NCBI GenBank assembly: GCA_023386815.1
Contig: JAEWIZ010000017.1
Location: 1-64,000 of the forward strand
Direction of reading: 5' to 3'
Length of the DNA stretch: 64,000 nucleotides
From: Bacillota bacterium
GTDB taxonomy: Bacteria; Bacillota; Clostridia; Lachnospirales; Lachnospiraceae
Part shown: positions 25,021-34,710 of the stretch, piece after piece
How positions within the stretch are numbered: the first letter of the stretch is position 1
How the letters are laid out: each line of letters begins with the position of its first letter
Translations under genes and position numbers: made by a program
The notes under the pieces: model-generated
Databases searched by the model: none
What the model was told of the DNA's origin: nothing
The model's input: only the letters and a program-made list of their open reading frames with translations

Positions 25021-27057
25021 ATGGAAGCAAATGATAAGGTAAAAGTAATTAAGGGCATTGGTGATAAGACCGAGAAGGCTTTTCACAAGCTTGGGATTGA
25101 GACGGTTCAGGATCTTTTAGAGCATTTCCCCAGAGGATATGAAGAATTCAACGAACCTGTTCTGATTTCTTCCGTTTCAGAGGGAATGACAACCACGATT
25201 GAAGCCTCCTTAATGGCATCACCAAAAGTAAAAAAAGTTCGAAATCTTCAGATACTAAATGTACAGGTAAGAGATTCATCTGACTCCATATTACTTACCT
25301 GGTTTAATATGCCTTTTTTACAGAAAACATTAAGAAGTGGAACCCGTTATCTTTTTCGGGGAAAAGTCTCTCGTAAGAATGGTGTACTTGTTATGGAACA
25401 GCCGGGAATTTATCAATGGGAAAGCTATGCCAAGCTCCTGAAAGTTTTGCAGCCGAACTACCCGCTGACCGAGGGGATTACCAATACAACGATATCTAAA
25501 GCAATGAAACAGGTATTATCAGAGCTAACCCTGGCAAAGGATTATATACCCAAAAAGCTTGCCAAGGAGTACGACCTGTTAGATAGAACAAAGGCAATAA
25601 AGGAAGTTCACTTCCCAAAAACGAGAAGCAGTATGATAAAAGCCAGACAGCGTCTGGTGTTTGATGAGTTCTTTCTTTATTCCCTGGCGCTAAGGAAACT
25701 AAAAGAGAAGCGACAGTTGGTGAAATCAGAATACACCATGAGCGAGGCTGAAGCTTGTGAAGCATTAATAAAAGCGTTTCCTTACCCATTAACGAAAGCA
25801 CAGCGTAGAGTTTGGGAGGAAATAAGAACTGACCTGCAAGGGGAGTATGTAATGAACCGTTTAGTACAAGGAGACGTTGGTTCCGGAAAAACGATTCTTG
25901 CTATATTAGCTTTATTTTTGGCCGTGAAAAACGGCTATCAGGCCTGTCTCATGGTACCCACAGAAGTTCTTGCAAAACAGCATTTGAGTTCCCTTACAGA
26001 GTTGTTATCTGATTTTGGAGTATCCGTTTGCCTCTTGGTTGGCTCAATGACAGCAAAGGAAAAACGAGAAGCTTATGAACAGATTGCATCCCACAAAGCG
26101 GATATTGTGGTGGGAACCCATGCTCTTATTCAAGAAAAGGTTGAATATGATAAGCTGGGTCTGGTAGTAACGGATGAACAGCACCGTTTTGGAGTAAAGC
26201 AAAGAGAGGCTTTGATGAACAAGGGAGGAAAGCCCCATGTCCTTGTTATGAGTGCGACGCCTATTCCCAGAACGTTAGCGATTATTTTATATGGAGATCT
26301 GGATATATCAATTGTGGATGAGCTTCCTGCACAGCGCCTTCCGATTAAGAACTGTGTGGTAGATACGAATTATCGACCAAATGCTTACCGCTTTATTGAT
26401 AAGCAGGTAGCCTTGGGAAGACAAGCCTATGTCATCTGTCCAATGGTGGAAGAAAGTGAAGAGATAGAAGCAGAAAATGTCATCGAATATACAGAGCGTC
26501 TTAGAGAAGCTCTTCCACTGGATGTGAGAGTAGAATATTTGCACGGAAAAATGAAACCTAAAGAAAAAAATCTTGTTATGGAGCAGTTCGCACAAGGTGA
26601 GATACAGGTATTAGTTTCTACTACTGTTGTTGAGGTAGGTGTCAATGTTCCGAATGCAACGGTTATGATGGTAGAGAATGCGGAACGCTTTGGGCTTGCG
26701 CAGCTGCATCAGCTTCGTGGACGTGTCGGGCGTGGAGTACATCAGTCTTATTGTATCTTTGTCTGCGGCAGCAATGCTAAAGAAGCCTGGGAGCGTCTGG
26801 AGATACTAAATAAATCAAATGATGGATTTTTTATTGCAGCGGAAGATTTAAAGCTTCGTGGGCCGGGGGATATCTTTGGGATACGCCAAAGTGGCGACAT
26901 GGATTTTAAATTGGGAGATATTTTTACAGATGCCAGTGTTTTAAAGGAAGCAGCAGAAGCAGTGAAGAAATTAACTGACAAAGAAGTGGACGAAATATTT
27001 GAAAGCAATCCTAATTTGGAGGATAAGATCTTGCATAGAACAGCGAGCACCTTATAG
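25021..27057 (+). CDS. recG: ATP-dependent DNA helicase RecG
   Basis: A 678-residue helicase that drives branch migration and regression of stalled replication forks. An N-terminal wedge/OB domain (about 1-240) is followed by the SF2 motor: Walker A GDVGSGKT, motif II DEQH, motif III SATPIPRT, motif VI LRGRVGRG and the RecG C-terminal segment DLKLRGPGDIFG. The ATG at 25021 gives the usual family start (MEANDKVKVIKGIG); the frame extends upstream to 24952, without support. In many Firmicutes recG follows asp23-fakA, as here apart from the inserted DUF1653 gene and gntR operon. Confidence 0.96.
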   Translation: MEANDKVKVIKGIGDKTEKAFHKLGIETVQDLLEHFPRGYEEFNEPVLISSVSEGMTTTIEASLMASPKVKKVRNLQILNVQVRDSSDSILLTWFNMPFLQKTLRSGTRYLFRGKVSRKNGVLVMEQPGIYQWESYAKLLKVLQPNYPLTEGITNTTISKAMKQVLSELTLAKDYIPKKLAKEYDLLDRTKAIKEVHFPKTRSSMIKARQRLVFDEFFLYSLALRKLKEKRQLVKSEYTMSEAEACEALIKAFPYPLTKAQRRVWEEIRTDLQGEYVMNRLVQGDVGSGKTILAILALFLAVKNGYQACLMVPTEVLAKQHLSSLTELLSDFGVSVCLLVGSMTAKEKREAYEQIASHKADIVVGTHALIQEKVEYDKLGLVVTDEQHRFGVKQREALMNKGGKPHVLVMSATPIPRTLAIILYGDLDISIVDELPAQRLPIKNCVVDTNYRPNAYRFIDKQVALGRQAYVICPMVEESEEIEAENVIEYTERLREALPLDVRVEYLHGKMKPKEKNLVMEQFAQGEIQVLVSTTVVEVGVNVPNATVMMVENAERFGLAQLHQLRGRVGRGVHQSYCIFVCGSNAKEAWERLEILNKSNDGFFIAAEDLKLRGPGDIFGIRQSGDMDFKLGDIFTDASVLKEAAEAVKKLTDKEVDEIFESNPNLEDKILHRTASTL

Positions 27058-27236
27058 TGTGTTCTACAATGAACCGGATAAGCTCTTTTGTGTCGATATG
27101 TGTTTAAAAGATGGGAAATTCACATTATTTTCACAAAAAGATTACCCACTATTTTTACAAAAACATGGTAAATTAAATCTCCTTCATGTATAATAATAAA
27201 AGCAGTTTTTTGAAAAATGATAAAAGAAGGTAGGTT

Positions 27237-28241
27237 ATGGGGAACTTAAACTATGATATGAATACGAAGAGAACAAAAGATTCTAAGCTTTCCATAGTAA
27301 TACCTGTTTATCAGGAAGAAAGTCATATTAACAGTTCCATTCGTGTTATTGAGCAAGTATTAATTACTAATGAAATAAATTATGAATTTATCCTAGTGGA
27401 TGATGGGTCCAGAGATCGTACCTGGAATGAGTTGAGAATCATGGCAGAGATTAATCCGAGGGTTACCTCCCTCCGATTGAGCCGTAATTTTGGCAAAGAA
27501 TCTGCACTTTGTGCAGGACTCGAATATTCGGATGGTGATATGGTAATTGTCATGGATTCTGATTTACAGCATCCACCGGAATTGATACCGGTAATGGTTA
27601 AAGCCTGGAGGGAGGAAGGGTTTGATGTAGTAGAAGGAGTTAAAAGCTCTAGAGGCAAAGAAAATCCTATTTACAAGCTTTGCGCAAAGTTCTTCTATTA
27701 CATTATATACAAGACAGCAGATATTAATTTGGGACAAGCTTCTGATTATAAATTATTGGATCGTCGGGCGGTGGAAGCCTGGAAGGAGATGCCAGAACGA
27801 GCAATTTTCTTTCGCGGTATGTCAGCTTGGATTGGCTTTGACCGCAAACAGATTCAATTCGATGTGGCTGAACGTGTGAATGGTAAAACCAAATGGTCTT
27901 TTGTACGTCTAGTACGATTAGCCGTAAATGCGATAACATCCTATACCTCAGTTCCGCTACATTGTATTACAGTACTGGGCATTATCATGTTTTTTGGTGC
28001 CATTATATTGGGAATTCAAACTTTGTATATGAAATTCTTCGGGCAGGCAACCAGTGGTTTTACTACAGTGATTTTACTTCAATTAATCATAGGAAGCTCC
28101 ATTATGGTAAGCCTTGGAATGATAGGAATTTATCTTACGAAAATATATAAAGAAGTAAAGGGTAGGCCTAGATACCTGGTATCTAAGTGTATTAGCTCAA
28201 AGGAAATACACAAAGATAAGTTGTTCGAGGATCAGAATTAA
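27237..28241 (+). CDS. Membrane GT2 glycosyltransferase (GtrB/DPM1-like)
   Basis: A 334-residue family 2 transferase. The GT-A domain (1-235) has SIVIPVYQEE, the DDGS motif, and the DSDLQHPP variant of the DxD metal site. Two C-terminal membrane helices (about 240-310) are typical of enzymes that load a sugar from a nucleotide donor onto undecaprenyl phosphate. That product would feed the polytopic GT-C-like proteins encoded next. First gene of a probable six-gene operon; AGAAGG lies upstream of the ATG. The donor sugar is not readable. Confidence 0.9.
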   Translation: MGNLNYDMNTKRTKDSKLSIVIPVYQEESHINSSIRVIEQVLITNEINYEFILVDDGSRDRTWNELRIMAEINPRVTSLRLSRNFGKESALCAGLEYSDGDMVIVMDSDLQHPPELIPVMVKAWREEGFDVVEGVKSSRGKENPIYKLCAKFFYYIIYKTADINLGQASDYKLLDRRAVEAWKEMPERAIFFRGMSAWIGFDRKQIQFDVAERVNGKTKWSFVRLVRLAVNAITSYTSVPLHCITVLGIIMFFGAIILGIQTLYMKFFGQATSGFTTVILLQLIIGSSIMVSLGMIGIYLTKIYKEVKGRPRYLVSKCISSKEIHKDKLFEDQN

Positions 28242-28277
28242 TTTATAGGACTATTTAAGAATTACTTCGGAGGAAAT

Positions 28278-30317
28278 ATGTTTGGATTAGTATATCTAAT
28301 ACTATGTTTTTTGGTAGGCTGGGTAATCTGTACGTTTGCTTTTCCCAGTCTGAGTAGAATAATTGAAACTGATTATGAAAAAAGAACGATAACAGTAAGC
28401 CCCTTTCTGTTATTTCTTCCGGCATGGTTTGTAACCGGAACTTTAGCGCTAACCTGGACAACCTATTTGGTAGCTTATCTGTTTGGGAGTACTGCAGAAC
28501 CACTGTATCTAGCAAATTTAATTGTAATGCCGATCGCTGTAGCTATCGTAGCAATTGGTATCCTGAGAAGATCGGAGGTCTTTTCGCAGGGCTTTTCCTT
28601 ATGGACAAAGGATAGGAAAGCAGTTCTAGTGGAAATGATTCTAATATCTGCAATTATCTTGTTAGGTAGTATTCTTATGTGGGTAACATTCTTTGTCTCA
28701 GGAGATAAGCTTTATATCGGAGTTTCAGTTTTCAGCGACTTTTCTCCCCATATTGGAATGATACGCTCCTTTTCCCATGGAAATAACTTTCCAACCGCCT
28801 ATCCCCATTTTGGCGGAGAGGATATTAAATATCATTTTATGTTTCAATTTCTGGTCGGTAATCTGGAATATCTGGGTATGCGACTTGATTATGCCTTTAA
28901 TATTCCAAGTATCCTTAGTTTTGTCAGTGCGTTTTTCTTATTGTATGTCTTAGCGGTCAAGATTACCGGAAAGCTGTTTTCAGGAGTATTAGCCTGCCTG
29001 TTCTTTGCATTTCGTAGTGCTAAGACCTTATTTACCTTTCTTTCAGAGATTCCGGAAGGAACGGGAATGCTTCAGGCACTGCGAGATAACACAGCCTTTC
29101 TATCAGATACACCCAATGAGGACTGGGGCTTATGGAATCTAAATGTCTATTGTAACCAAAGGCACCTTGCTTTTGGCTTGACAGTGATTTTCCTGGTTAT
29201 AATATTGATGTTACCTTATTTGTATGAAATGTTTGAGGCTCTGAAAAAATATAGCAGTAAGCCACACAAAAGCAGACAAGTGTTTTATGAAATCTTTTTT
29301 ACGAAGGAAGCATGGAAGCCTAAGGACATTAAAACAGCGATTGCAACCGGCATTTTATTAGGAAGCTTAGGCTTTTTTCATGGGGCGGCAGTCATTGGGT
29401 GTTTAACCGTGCTATTTGTAATAGCGATTCTGTCAAGAAACCGCTTTGACTTTATTATTGTTGCAGTCATTACCTTGTTATTGACAATGCTTCAATCTCG
29501 TTTTTTTGTGGAAGGATCGGTGGTAACTACAAAATTGTTTTTTGGCTTTATTGCCGAGCATAGAACAATATTTGGTGTAGCCTCCTACCTGGAACGTTTG
29601 CTTGGAATTCTGCCATTTGTATTACTGGCAGCTTTCTGCTTGGAAAAAGGAGCAGGACGTTTTCTAATGATTGCATTTACAGCTCCGCTAATTTTTGCAT
29701 TTACGGTGTCCCTTACAGTAGATGTCACAGTGAATCATAAATATATCATGATGAGCTGTATCCTCCTTGGAATATTTGCAGCCTCACTGGTAAACAGGTT
29801 ATTTAGTAAGAGGGATATCCTGCTGAAACTAATTGGTATCTTATTGATTGTAGGTTTAACGGTAACCGGGATATATGATTTTATCACGGTATTAAAGAAG
29901 AATACACCATCCACTTCTGTAGTCCTAAATTTAAAGGATCCCCTTACGGATTGGATTGATGAACACAGTGACTCCAAAGATCTGTTTCTGTCGTCTAATT
30001 ATGCAGTGAATCAAATTGTTCTTGGCGGAGCTATGTTATATGAAGGGTGGCAGTATTTTCCCTGGTCTGCCGGGTATGATACGGATTATCGTACTGCTCA
30101 GGTAAAACTAATGTATGAAGCGGATGCGCCAGAGGAACTGGAGGAACTGGTAAAAGAGAATCAGATCCGGTTTATCATCGTAGATCAGGATAATCGTAAT
30201 AGCCAGGATTATATTGTTAATGAAGAAAACATAAAAGCCACTTATCAATGTGTATACTATGAAGGGGAAGGCGAGTATCGAACCTCGATTTATGATACAG
30301 AAAAGCCAATTTACTAA
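28278..30317 (+). CDS. Large polytopic membrane protein, GT-C/DUF2298-like
   Basis: A 679-residue protein with roughly a dozen membrane helices and a C-terminal soluble region of about 130 residues. After the N-terminal helices comes an extracytoplasmic loop with DFSPHIGMIRSFSHG and GGEDIKYHFMFQFLVGN. It resembles the longer protein two genes downstream in architecture and in the spacing of this loop. I infer a GT-C-type transferase or polymerase using lipid-linked sugars. The gene lies 36 bases after the GT2 gene, and GGAGG precedes the ATG. It is unusual that two such giants share an operon. Confidence 0.75.
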   Translation: MFGLVYLILCFLVGWVICTFAFPSLSRIIETDYEKRTITVSPFLLFLPAWFVTGTLALTWTTYLVAYLFGSTAEPLYLANLIVMPIAVAIVAIGILRRSEVFSQGFSLWTKDRKAVLVEMILISAIILLGSILMWVTFFVSGDKLYIGVSVFSDFSPHIGMIRSFSHGNNFPTAYPHFGGEDIKYHFMFQFLVGNLEYLGMRLDYAFNIPSILSFVSAFFLLYVLAVKITGKLFSGVLACLFFAFRSAKTLFTFLSEIPEGTGMLQALRDNTAFLSDTPNEDWGLWNLNVYCNQRHLAFGLTVIFLVIILMLPYLYEMFEALKKYSSKPHKSRQVFYEIFFTKEAWKPKDIKTAIATGILLGSLGFFHGAAVIGCLTVLFVIAILSRNRFDFIIVAVITLLLTMLQSRFFVEGSVVTTKLFFGFIAEHRTIFGVASYLERLLGILPFVLLAAFCLEKGAGRFLMIAFTAPLIFAFTVSLTVDVTVNHKYIMMSCILLGIFAASLVNRLFSKRDILLKLIGILLIVGLTVTGIYDFITVLKKNTPSTSVVLNLKDPLTDWIDEHSDSKDLFLSSNYAVNQIVLGGAMLYEGWQYFPWSAGYDTDYRTAQVKLMYEADAPEELEELVKENQIRFIIVDQDNRNSQDYIVNEENIKATYQCVYYEGEGEYRTSIYDTEKPIY

Positions 30318-30373
30318 CGGCATATCAAACTAAATAGAAAATGCGAAACTACAAAACTAAAGGAGAATAATAA

Positions 30374-31462
30374 ATGGAATACAAATACGTTATCGTAGGT
30401 GCTGGATTAGCTGGGTTAACCATGGCAGAGCGCATTGCCAATGAATTAAATGAGAAGGTATTAGTCATTGAGAAGAGAAATCACATTGGCGGAAATGTCT
30501 ATGATTCCTACAATGAGGATGGTATTCTGATCCATAATTACGGACCACATATTTTCCATACGAATGACCAGGGAGTTTACGAATATTTATCCCGTTTTAC
30601 AAAATGGAATGATTTCTGGCATAGGGTATTAACTTATGTGGATGGCAATCTTATCCCAATGCCAATTACAGTAGAAACCATCAATAAGTTATACAACCTG
30701 AATCTAGACTGCTCACAGGTGGAAGAGTTCCTTAAGAAACAAGCAGTACCCATTGATGATATTAAAACCAGTAAGGATGTTGCTTTAAGTAAGGTCGGTA
30801 AGGACATCTATGAGAAGATATTTGAGAGCTATACCAGAAAGCAATGGGGAATTGACCCAAGTGAGCTGGACACCTCTGTTATTTCCAGAATTCCAATTCG
30901 TTTAAATCGTGATACCCGGTATTTTGCTGATAAATATCAAGGTATGCCAAAGCGTGGCTACACGAAAATGTGTGAGAATATGATAGCTAATAAGAATATC
31001 AAGATTCTTCTAAATACGGACTACAAGGAAGTGATAAAGGATATTAAGTATGATACTTTAATTTATACCGGCGCTACGGATGAATTCTATAACTATAAGT
31101 ATGGGAAGTTGGCATACCGCAGTGTTAACTTTGTATTTGAAACCTTTGATCAAGAGGAATACCAGGAAGCACCGGTAGTAAATTATCCAAATGATTATGA
31201 TTTTACCAGAATTACTGAATATAAGAAACTGACCTGGCAGGAGCATAAGAAAACTACCATTGGTAAAGAGTTTCCCTGCGCAGAAGGAGAGCCTTATTAT
31301 CCATTCCCTACCAAGGAATATAAGGATCAATTTGTACTATATCAAGAGGAAATGAAGAAGGAAAGCAAGGTCATCTTTATAGGAAGGCTTGCCGAGTATC
31401 GTTATTATAATATGGACGGCGTTGTAAGAAGGGCATTAGATATCTTTGAAGCTCTGAGATAA
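30374..31462 (+). CDS. glf: UDP-galactopyranose mutase
   Basis: A 362-residue flavoenzyme that turns UDP-galactopyranose into UDP-galactofuranose. The N-terminal FAD-binding motif VGAGLAGL and acidic end of strand 2 (VIEKRNHIGGN) are clear. The HIFHTND stretch and active-site Arg/Tyr region (YTRKQWG; GRLAEYRYYNMD near the C-terminus) match Glf. It is the most informative gene of the operon: the glycan made here should contain galactofuranose. GGAG lies upstream of the ATG. It is soluble and cytoplasmic. Confidence 0.95.
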   Translation: MEYKYVIVGAGLAGLTMAERIANELNEKVLVIEKRNHIGGNVYDSYNEDGILIHNYGPHIFHTNDQGVYEYLSRFTKWNDFWHRVLTYVDGNLIPMPITVETINKLYNLNLDCSQVEEFLKKQAVPIDDIKTSKDVALSKVGKDIYEKIFESYTRKQWGIDPSELDTSVISRIPIRLNRDTRYFADKYQGMPKRGYTKMCENMIANKNIKILLNTDYKEVIKDIKYDTLIYTGATDEFYNYKYGKLAYRSVNFVFETFDQEEYQEAPVVNYPNDYDFTRITEYKKLTWQEHKKTTIGKEFPCAEGEPYYPFPTKEYKDQFVLYQEEMKKESKVIFIGRLAEYRYYNMDGVVRRALDIFEALR

Positions 31463-31501
31463 TGAAATGAAGTACTATGAAGAGAAATGGAGGGTATTAC
31501 G

Positions 31502-32209
31502 TTGGATAAGTTATATATTATAATACCTGCATATAATGAAGAGGCCAATGTAGTTAATGTAATAAAGGATTGGTATCCAATTGTGGAACAGATTGGAAAT
31601 GGAAGTAAGCTTATTATGATTGATGATGGAAGCAAAGATTCTACCTTTGAGATTATGAAGGATATGGCCAAGAGTCTTCCGGCTTTTGAGCCAATTACTA
31701 AGCCGAACAGCGGACATGGAGCAACCTTATTGTATGGATATCGCTATGCAATGAAAGCGGGGGCAGATTATATCTTCCAGACTGATTCAGATGGACAGAC
31801 CATTCCCTTTGAATTCTGGCCATTTTGGAATATTCGTAACAATTACGATATGATCATAGGTAATCGTAACAAGCGTCAAGATGGATTATCCCGTATTTTC
31901 GTTACTAAAATACTAAAACTGGTGTTGCGTATCAGCTTTGGAGTTACTTTAGCAGATGCCAACACACCTTTTCGTTTGATGAAGACCTCAGTATTAAAGG
32001 AACATATCAATTTAATACCTGATAATTTTAATCTTTCCAATGTAATGATCGCTGTTATTTATGCAAAGAAAAACTTGTCTGTGAAGTATCTCCCGGTTAC
32101 CTTCCGTAAAAGACAAGGAGGAGTAAACTCCATCAATATGAAACGTATCATTAAAATCGGTAAGCAGGCATGGAGCGATTTTAGAAGAATTAATCAAAGC
32201 TTAAACTAA
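31502..32209 (+). CDS. GT2 glycosyltransferase
   Basis: A 235-residue soluble family 2 transferase: YIIIPAYNEEANV, MIDDGSKDST, and TDSDGQT as the DxD site near residue 95. Unlike the first gene of the operon it has no C-terminal membrane helices. I chose the TTG at 31502 (start DKLYIIIP) because GGAGGG lies seven bases before it; the ATG at 31487 contains part of that site. It could transfer a galactofuranose or another sugar to a polyprenyl-linked acceptor. It lies 39 bases after glf. Confidence 0.88.
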   Translation: MDKLYIIIPAYNEEANVVNVIKDWYPIVEQIGNGSKLIMIDDGSKDSTFEIMKDMAKSLPAFEPITKPNSGHGATLLYGYRYAMKAGADYIFQTDSDGQTIPFEFWPFWNIRNNYDMIIGNRNKRQDGLSRIFVTKILKLVLRISFGVTLADANTPFRLMKTSVLKEHINLIPDNFNLSNVMIAVIYAKKNLSVKYLPVTFRKRQGGVNSINMKRIIKIGKQAWSDFRRINQSLN

Positions 32210-32263
32210 AACTATGGATTTGTACTCATTTGATTATTAACTACAGGACGAGTGAGGATTATT

Positions 32264-34612
32264 ATGCTAAAAAAAGCCATTTATTTGTTAATTGCTATCA
32301 TATTAATTGTCTTAGGGAATATACTGTTGCAGTCAGACTTTACTCCGTTTCTTCAGTGGTGGATCACGATTACCTGTAATGGATTGATCTTTCTACCGAT
32401 TACAACGTTAGTTTTTGACCGATTTCATGACAAAGGTTACCTGTTTTCCAAACCAATAGGTTTGGCAATCACAGGATATGTTATGTGGTTTTTATCCTCG
32501 CTGCAGATTATGAAATTCACAGCACTATCCTGTGTAATCTGTGCAGGTATTGGTCTCGTTGCAAATGGAGTTATTCTGTTTTTACGTAAAAAATATCAAA
32601 AGAATGGACTTGCTAAGAACCTCAACCGCGAAGAAAGCTTTTTATCCCTAGAAAAGCTGCTGGATACCATATTGGGGGAGGAACTTTTATTCTTTGGACT
32701 ATTCCTGCTATTTATCTATATTAGAGGGTTTAAGCCGGAAGCATATGGTACGGAAAAATTCATGGACTATGGCTTCATGACCAGCATGATGCGCAGTGAA
32801 TATATGCCTCCTCAGGACTTTTGGTTTTCTGGAACAAGTCTGAATTATTACTATGTAGGACAATATTTGGCAACCTTTTTAACCAAGCTATCCTTTGTCA
32901 AAGTTTATCATGGTTATAATCTTATGCTGATGATGGTTGGAGCTCTTGCCTTTGTTCTATCTTACTCCCTGGTATACAATATTGTATCTCATTTTATGAA
33001 GGAGCGGGATAAGAAAGGAGCCTGGATTTCGATTACCAGTGGAATGCTGGGTGGAGCAGCTGTTTGTTTTGCTGGAAATATGCATTATCCCACCTACCAA
33101 TGGTTTGAGTCCTGGGTTCGCAAGTTTTTTGGAATGGAAGCTAGTACCGATGATTATTGGTTTCCAGATGCAACCAGATTTATTGGCTATCATCCTGAGA
33201 CAAATGATAAAACAATACATGAGTTTCCGGCTTACTCCTTTGTACTGGGGGATCTTCATGCCCACGTGATTAATATTATATTTGTACTTACGGTACTGGG
33301 GATACTATTTGCCTGGATGTGCTATCGAAAATCCATAAAAAGAAGAGATCTTCCTTATTGGAAGGATATTATCAATCCAGCATTCCTATTAATCGCATTT
33401 TTCATTGGATTATTCCATACTACGAATTTTTGGGATTTTCCTATTTATTTTGTTGTTTCAGGTGCAGTGATTTTATTTACAAATCTGATTGTAAATCATT
33501 TTCGAGCAAGAGTTGTCTTTGTTTTAACTGCGCTTCAGGGGATTTTTATCATTGGTGTATCTGAACTGGTGGCTTTACCCTTTACACTAAAGTTTGATCA
33601 AATATCCACGAATATATGCCTTTCTGTAGCACACACACCTTTGAATCAGCTTATCATTTTGTGGGGCTTGCCCATCTTTATGATAATTGCTTTTCTCTTG
33701 TTTGTTATATCGGACATCTACAAGCGAAAAATTGTGGAATATGCCGCGCAGCAGGAAGAACAAGCAGAACCTGGTCGAAGCTCAGAAGAAGCACACAAAG
33801 CAAAACGAACTTTTGATGTAAGGCTGTCAGATATTATAAGCAACATGGCAACCTCGGATTTATTTATTATTACAATCGGACTTTGTGCGATTGGTTTGAT
33901 TTTAATTCCAGAACTGGTCTATGTTCAGGATATATATTCCGGAGACTATAAAAGAGCAAATACAATGTTTAAGTTAACCTATCAAGCATTTATTATGTTC
34001 GGAGTCGCGTTCGGATATATTTTGCTCCGTCTGCTTCGTTTTGGGAATACAAAAAAGCAGAAGAAGGTTGCAGCTGTTCTAATGCTTTTATTCCTGATGA
34101 CAGTTTGCTATATTCAAAATGCAGTAAATGCCTGGTATGGAAATATTTTTAAAGTTTCAGAATATAAAGGTATAGACGCAACTGAATTTATGGAGACAAC
34201 CATGCCGGACGATGACCTTGCAATAAACTGGCTGAATGAGAATCTTACAGGCATGCCGGTTGTTCTTGAAGCACCGGGAGATAGTTATACGGATTATGAA
34301 AGAGTATCAGTAATGACTGGACTGCCCACCATTTTGGGCTGGCATACCCATGAATGGCTCTGGAAGGGAGATACATCACTTCTGGATGAAAGAACCTCCG
34401 ATATTGAGAAGATTTACACTTCTACTGATGTACAGTATGTAAGAGAGTTATTGGATAAATATAAGGTATCCTATATCTATGTCGGCAAGCTGGAGCAGGA
34501 TAAATATACGACTATGAATCATGAGCTGTTGAAGAATCTGGGCGAAGTTGTCTTTCTAAGCCCAAGGAGCGAAACCAAAGACTATGAAACCTACATTCTT
34601 CGGATAAAATAA
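32264..34612 (+). CDS. DUF2298 (YYY family) giant membrane protein
   Basis: A 782-residue protein with about 15 membrane helices. It carries the family marks: FMDYGFMTSMMRSEYMPP, the tyrosine run in SLNYYYVGQYLA that gives the YYY name, and the FVLGDLHAHV motif. DUF2298 proteins have a GT-C-like plan and are thought to act on lipid-linked sugars outside the membrane; biochemical proof is lacking. GAGG six bases before the ATG at 32264 sets the start; a GTG at 32252 is less likely. A soluble C-terminal region of about 140 residues follows the last helix. Confidence 0.85.
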   Translation: MLKKAIYLLIAIILIVLGNILLQSDFTPFLQWWITITCNGLIFLPITTLVFDRFHDKGYLFSKPIGLAITGYVMWFLSSLQIMKFTALSCVICAGIGLVANGVILFLRKKYQKNGLAKNLNREESFLSLEKLLDTILGEELLFFGLFLLFIYIRGFKPEAYGTEKFMDYGFMTSMMRSEYMPPQDFWFSGTSLNYYYVGQYLATFLTKLSFVKVYHGYNLMLMMVGALAFVLSYSLVYNIVSHFMKERDKKGAWISITSGMLGGAAVCFAGNMHYPTYQWFESWVRKFFGMEASTDDYWFPDATRFIGYHPETNDKTIHEFPAYSFVLGDLHAHVINIIFVLTVLGILFAWMCYRKSIKRRDLPYWKDIINPAFLLIAFFIGLFHTTNFWDFPIYFVVSGAVILFTNLIVNHFRARVVFVLTALQGIFIIGVSELVALPFTLKFDQISTNICLSVAHTPLNQLIILWGLPIFMIIAFLLFVISDIYKRKIVEYAAQQEEQAEPGRSSEEAHKAKRTFDVRLSDIISNMATSDLFIITIGLCAIGLILIPELVYVQDIYSGDYKRANTMFKLTYQAFIMFGVAFGYILLRLLRFGNTKKQKKVAAVLMLLFLMTVCYIQNAVNAWYGNIFKVSEYKGIDATEFMETTMPDDDLAINWLNENLTGMPVVLEAPGDSYTDYERVSVMTGLPTILGWHTHEWLWKGDTSLLDERTSDIEKIYTSTDVQYVRELLDKYKVSYIYVGKLEQDKYTTMNHELLKNLGEVVFLSPRSETKDYETYILRIK

Positions 34613-34710
34613 TTATGAAAGACGAAATGGATAGAATGCTTAATAAGCATAAACGACAGAATATCTTGCATAATGAAGTCACGAAATAAGTGGCGGAACG
34701 GAGATTTGTA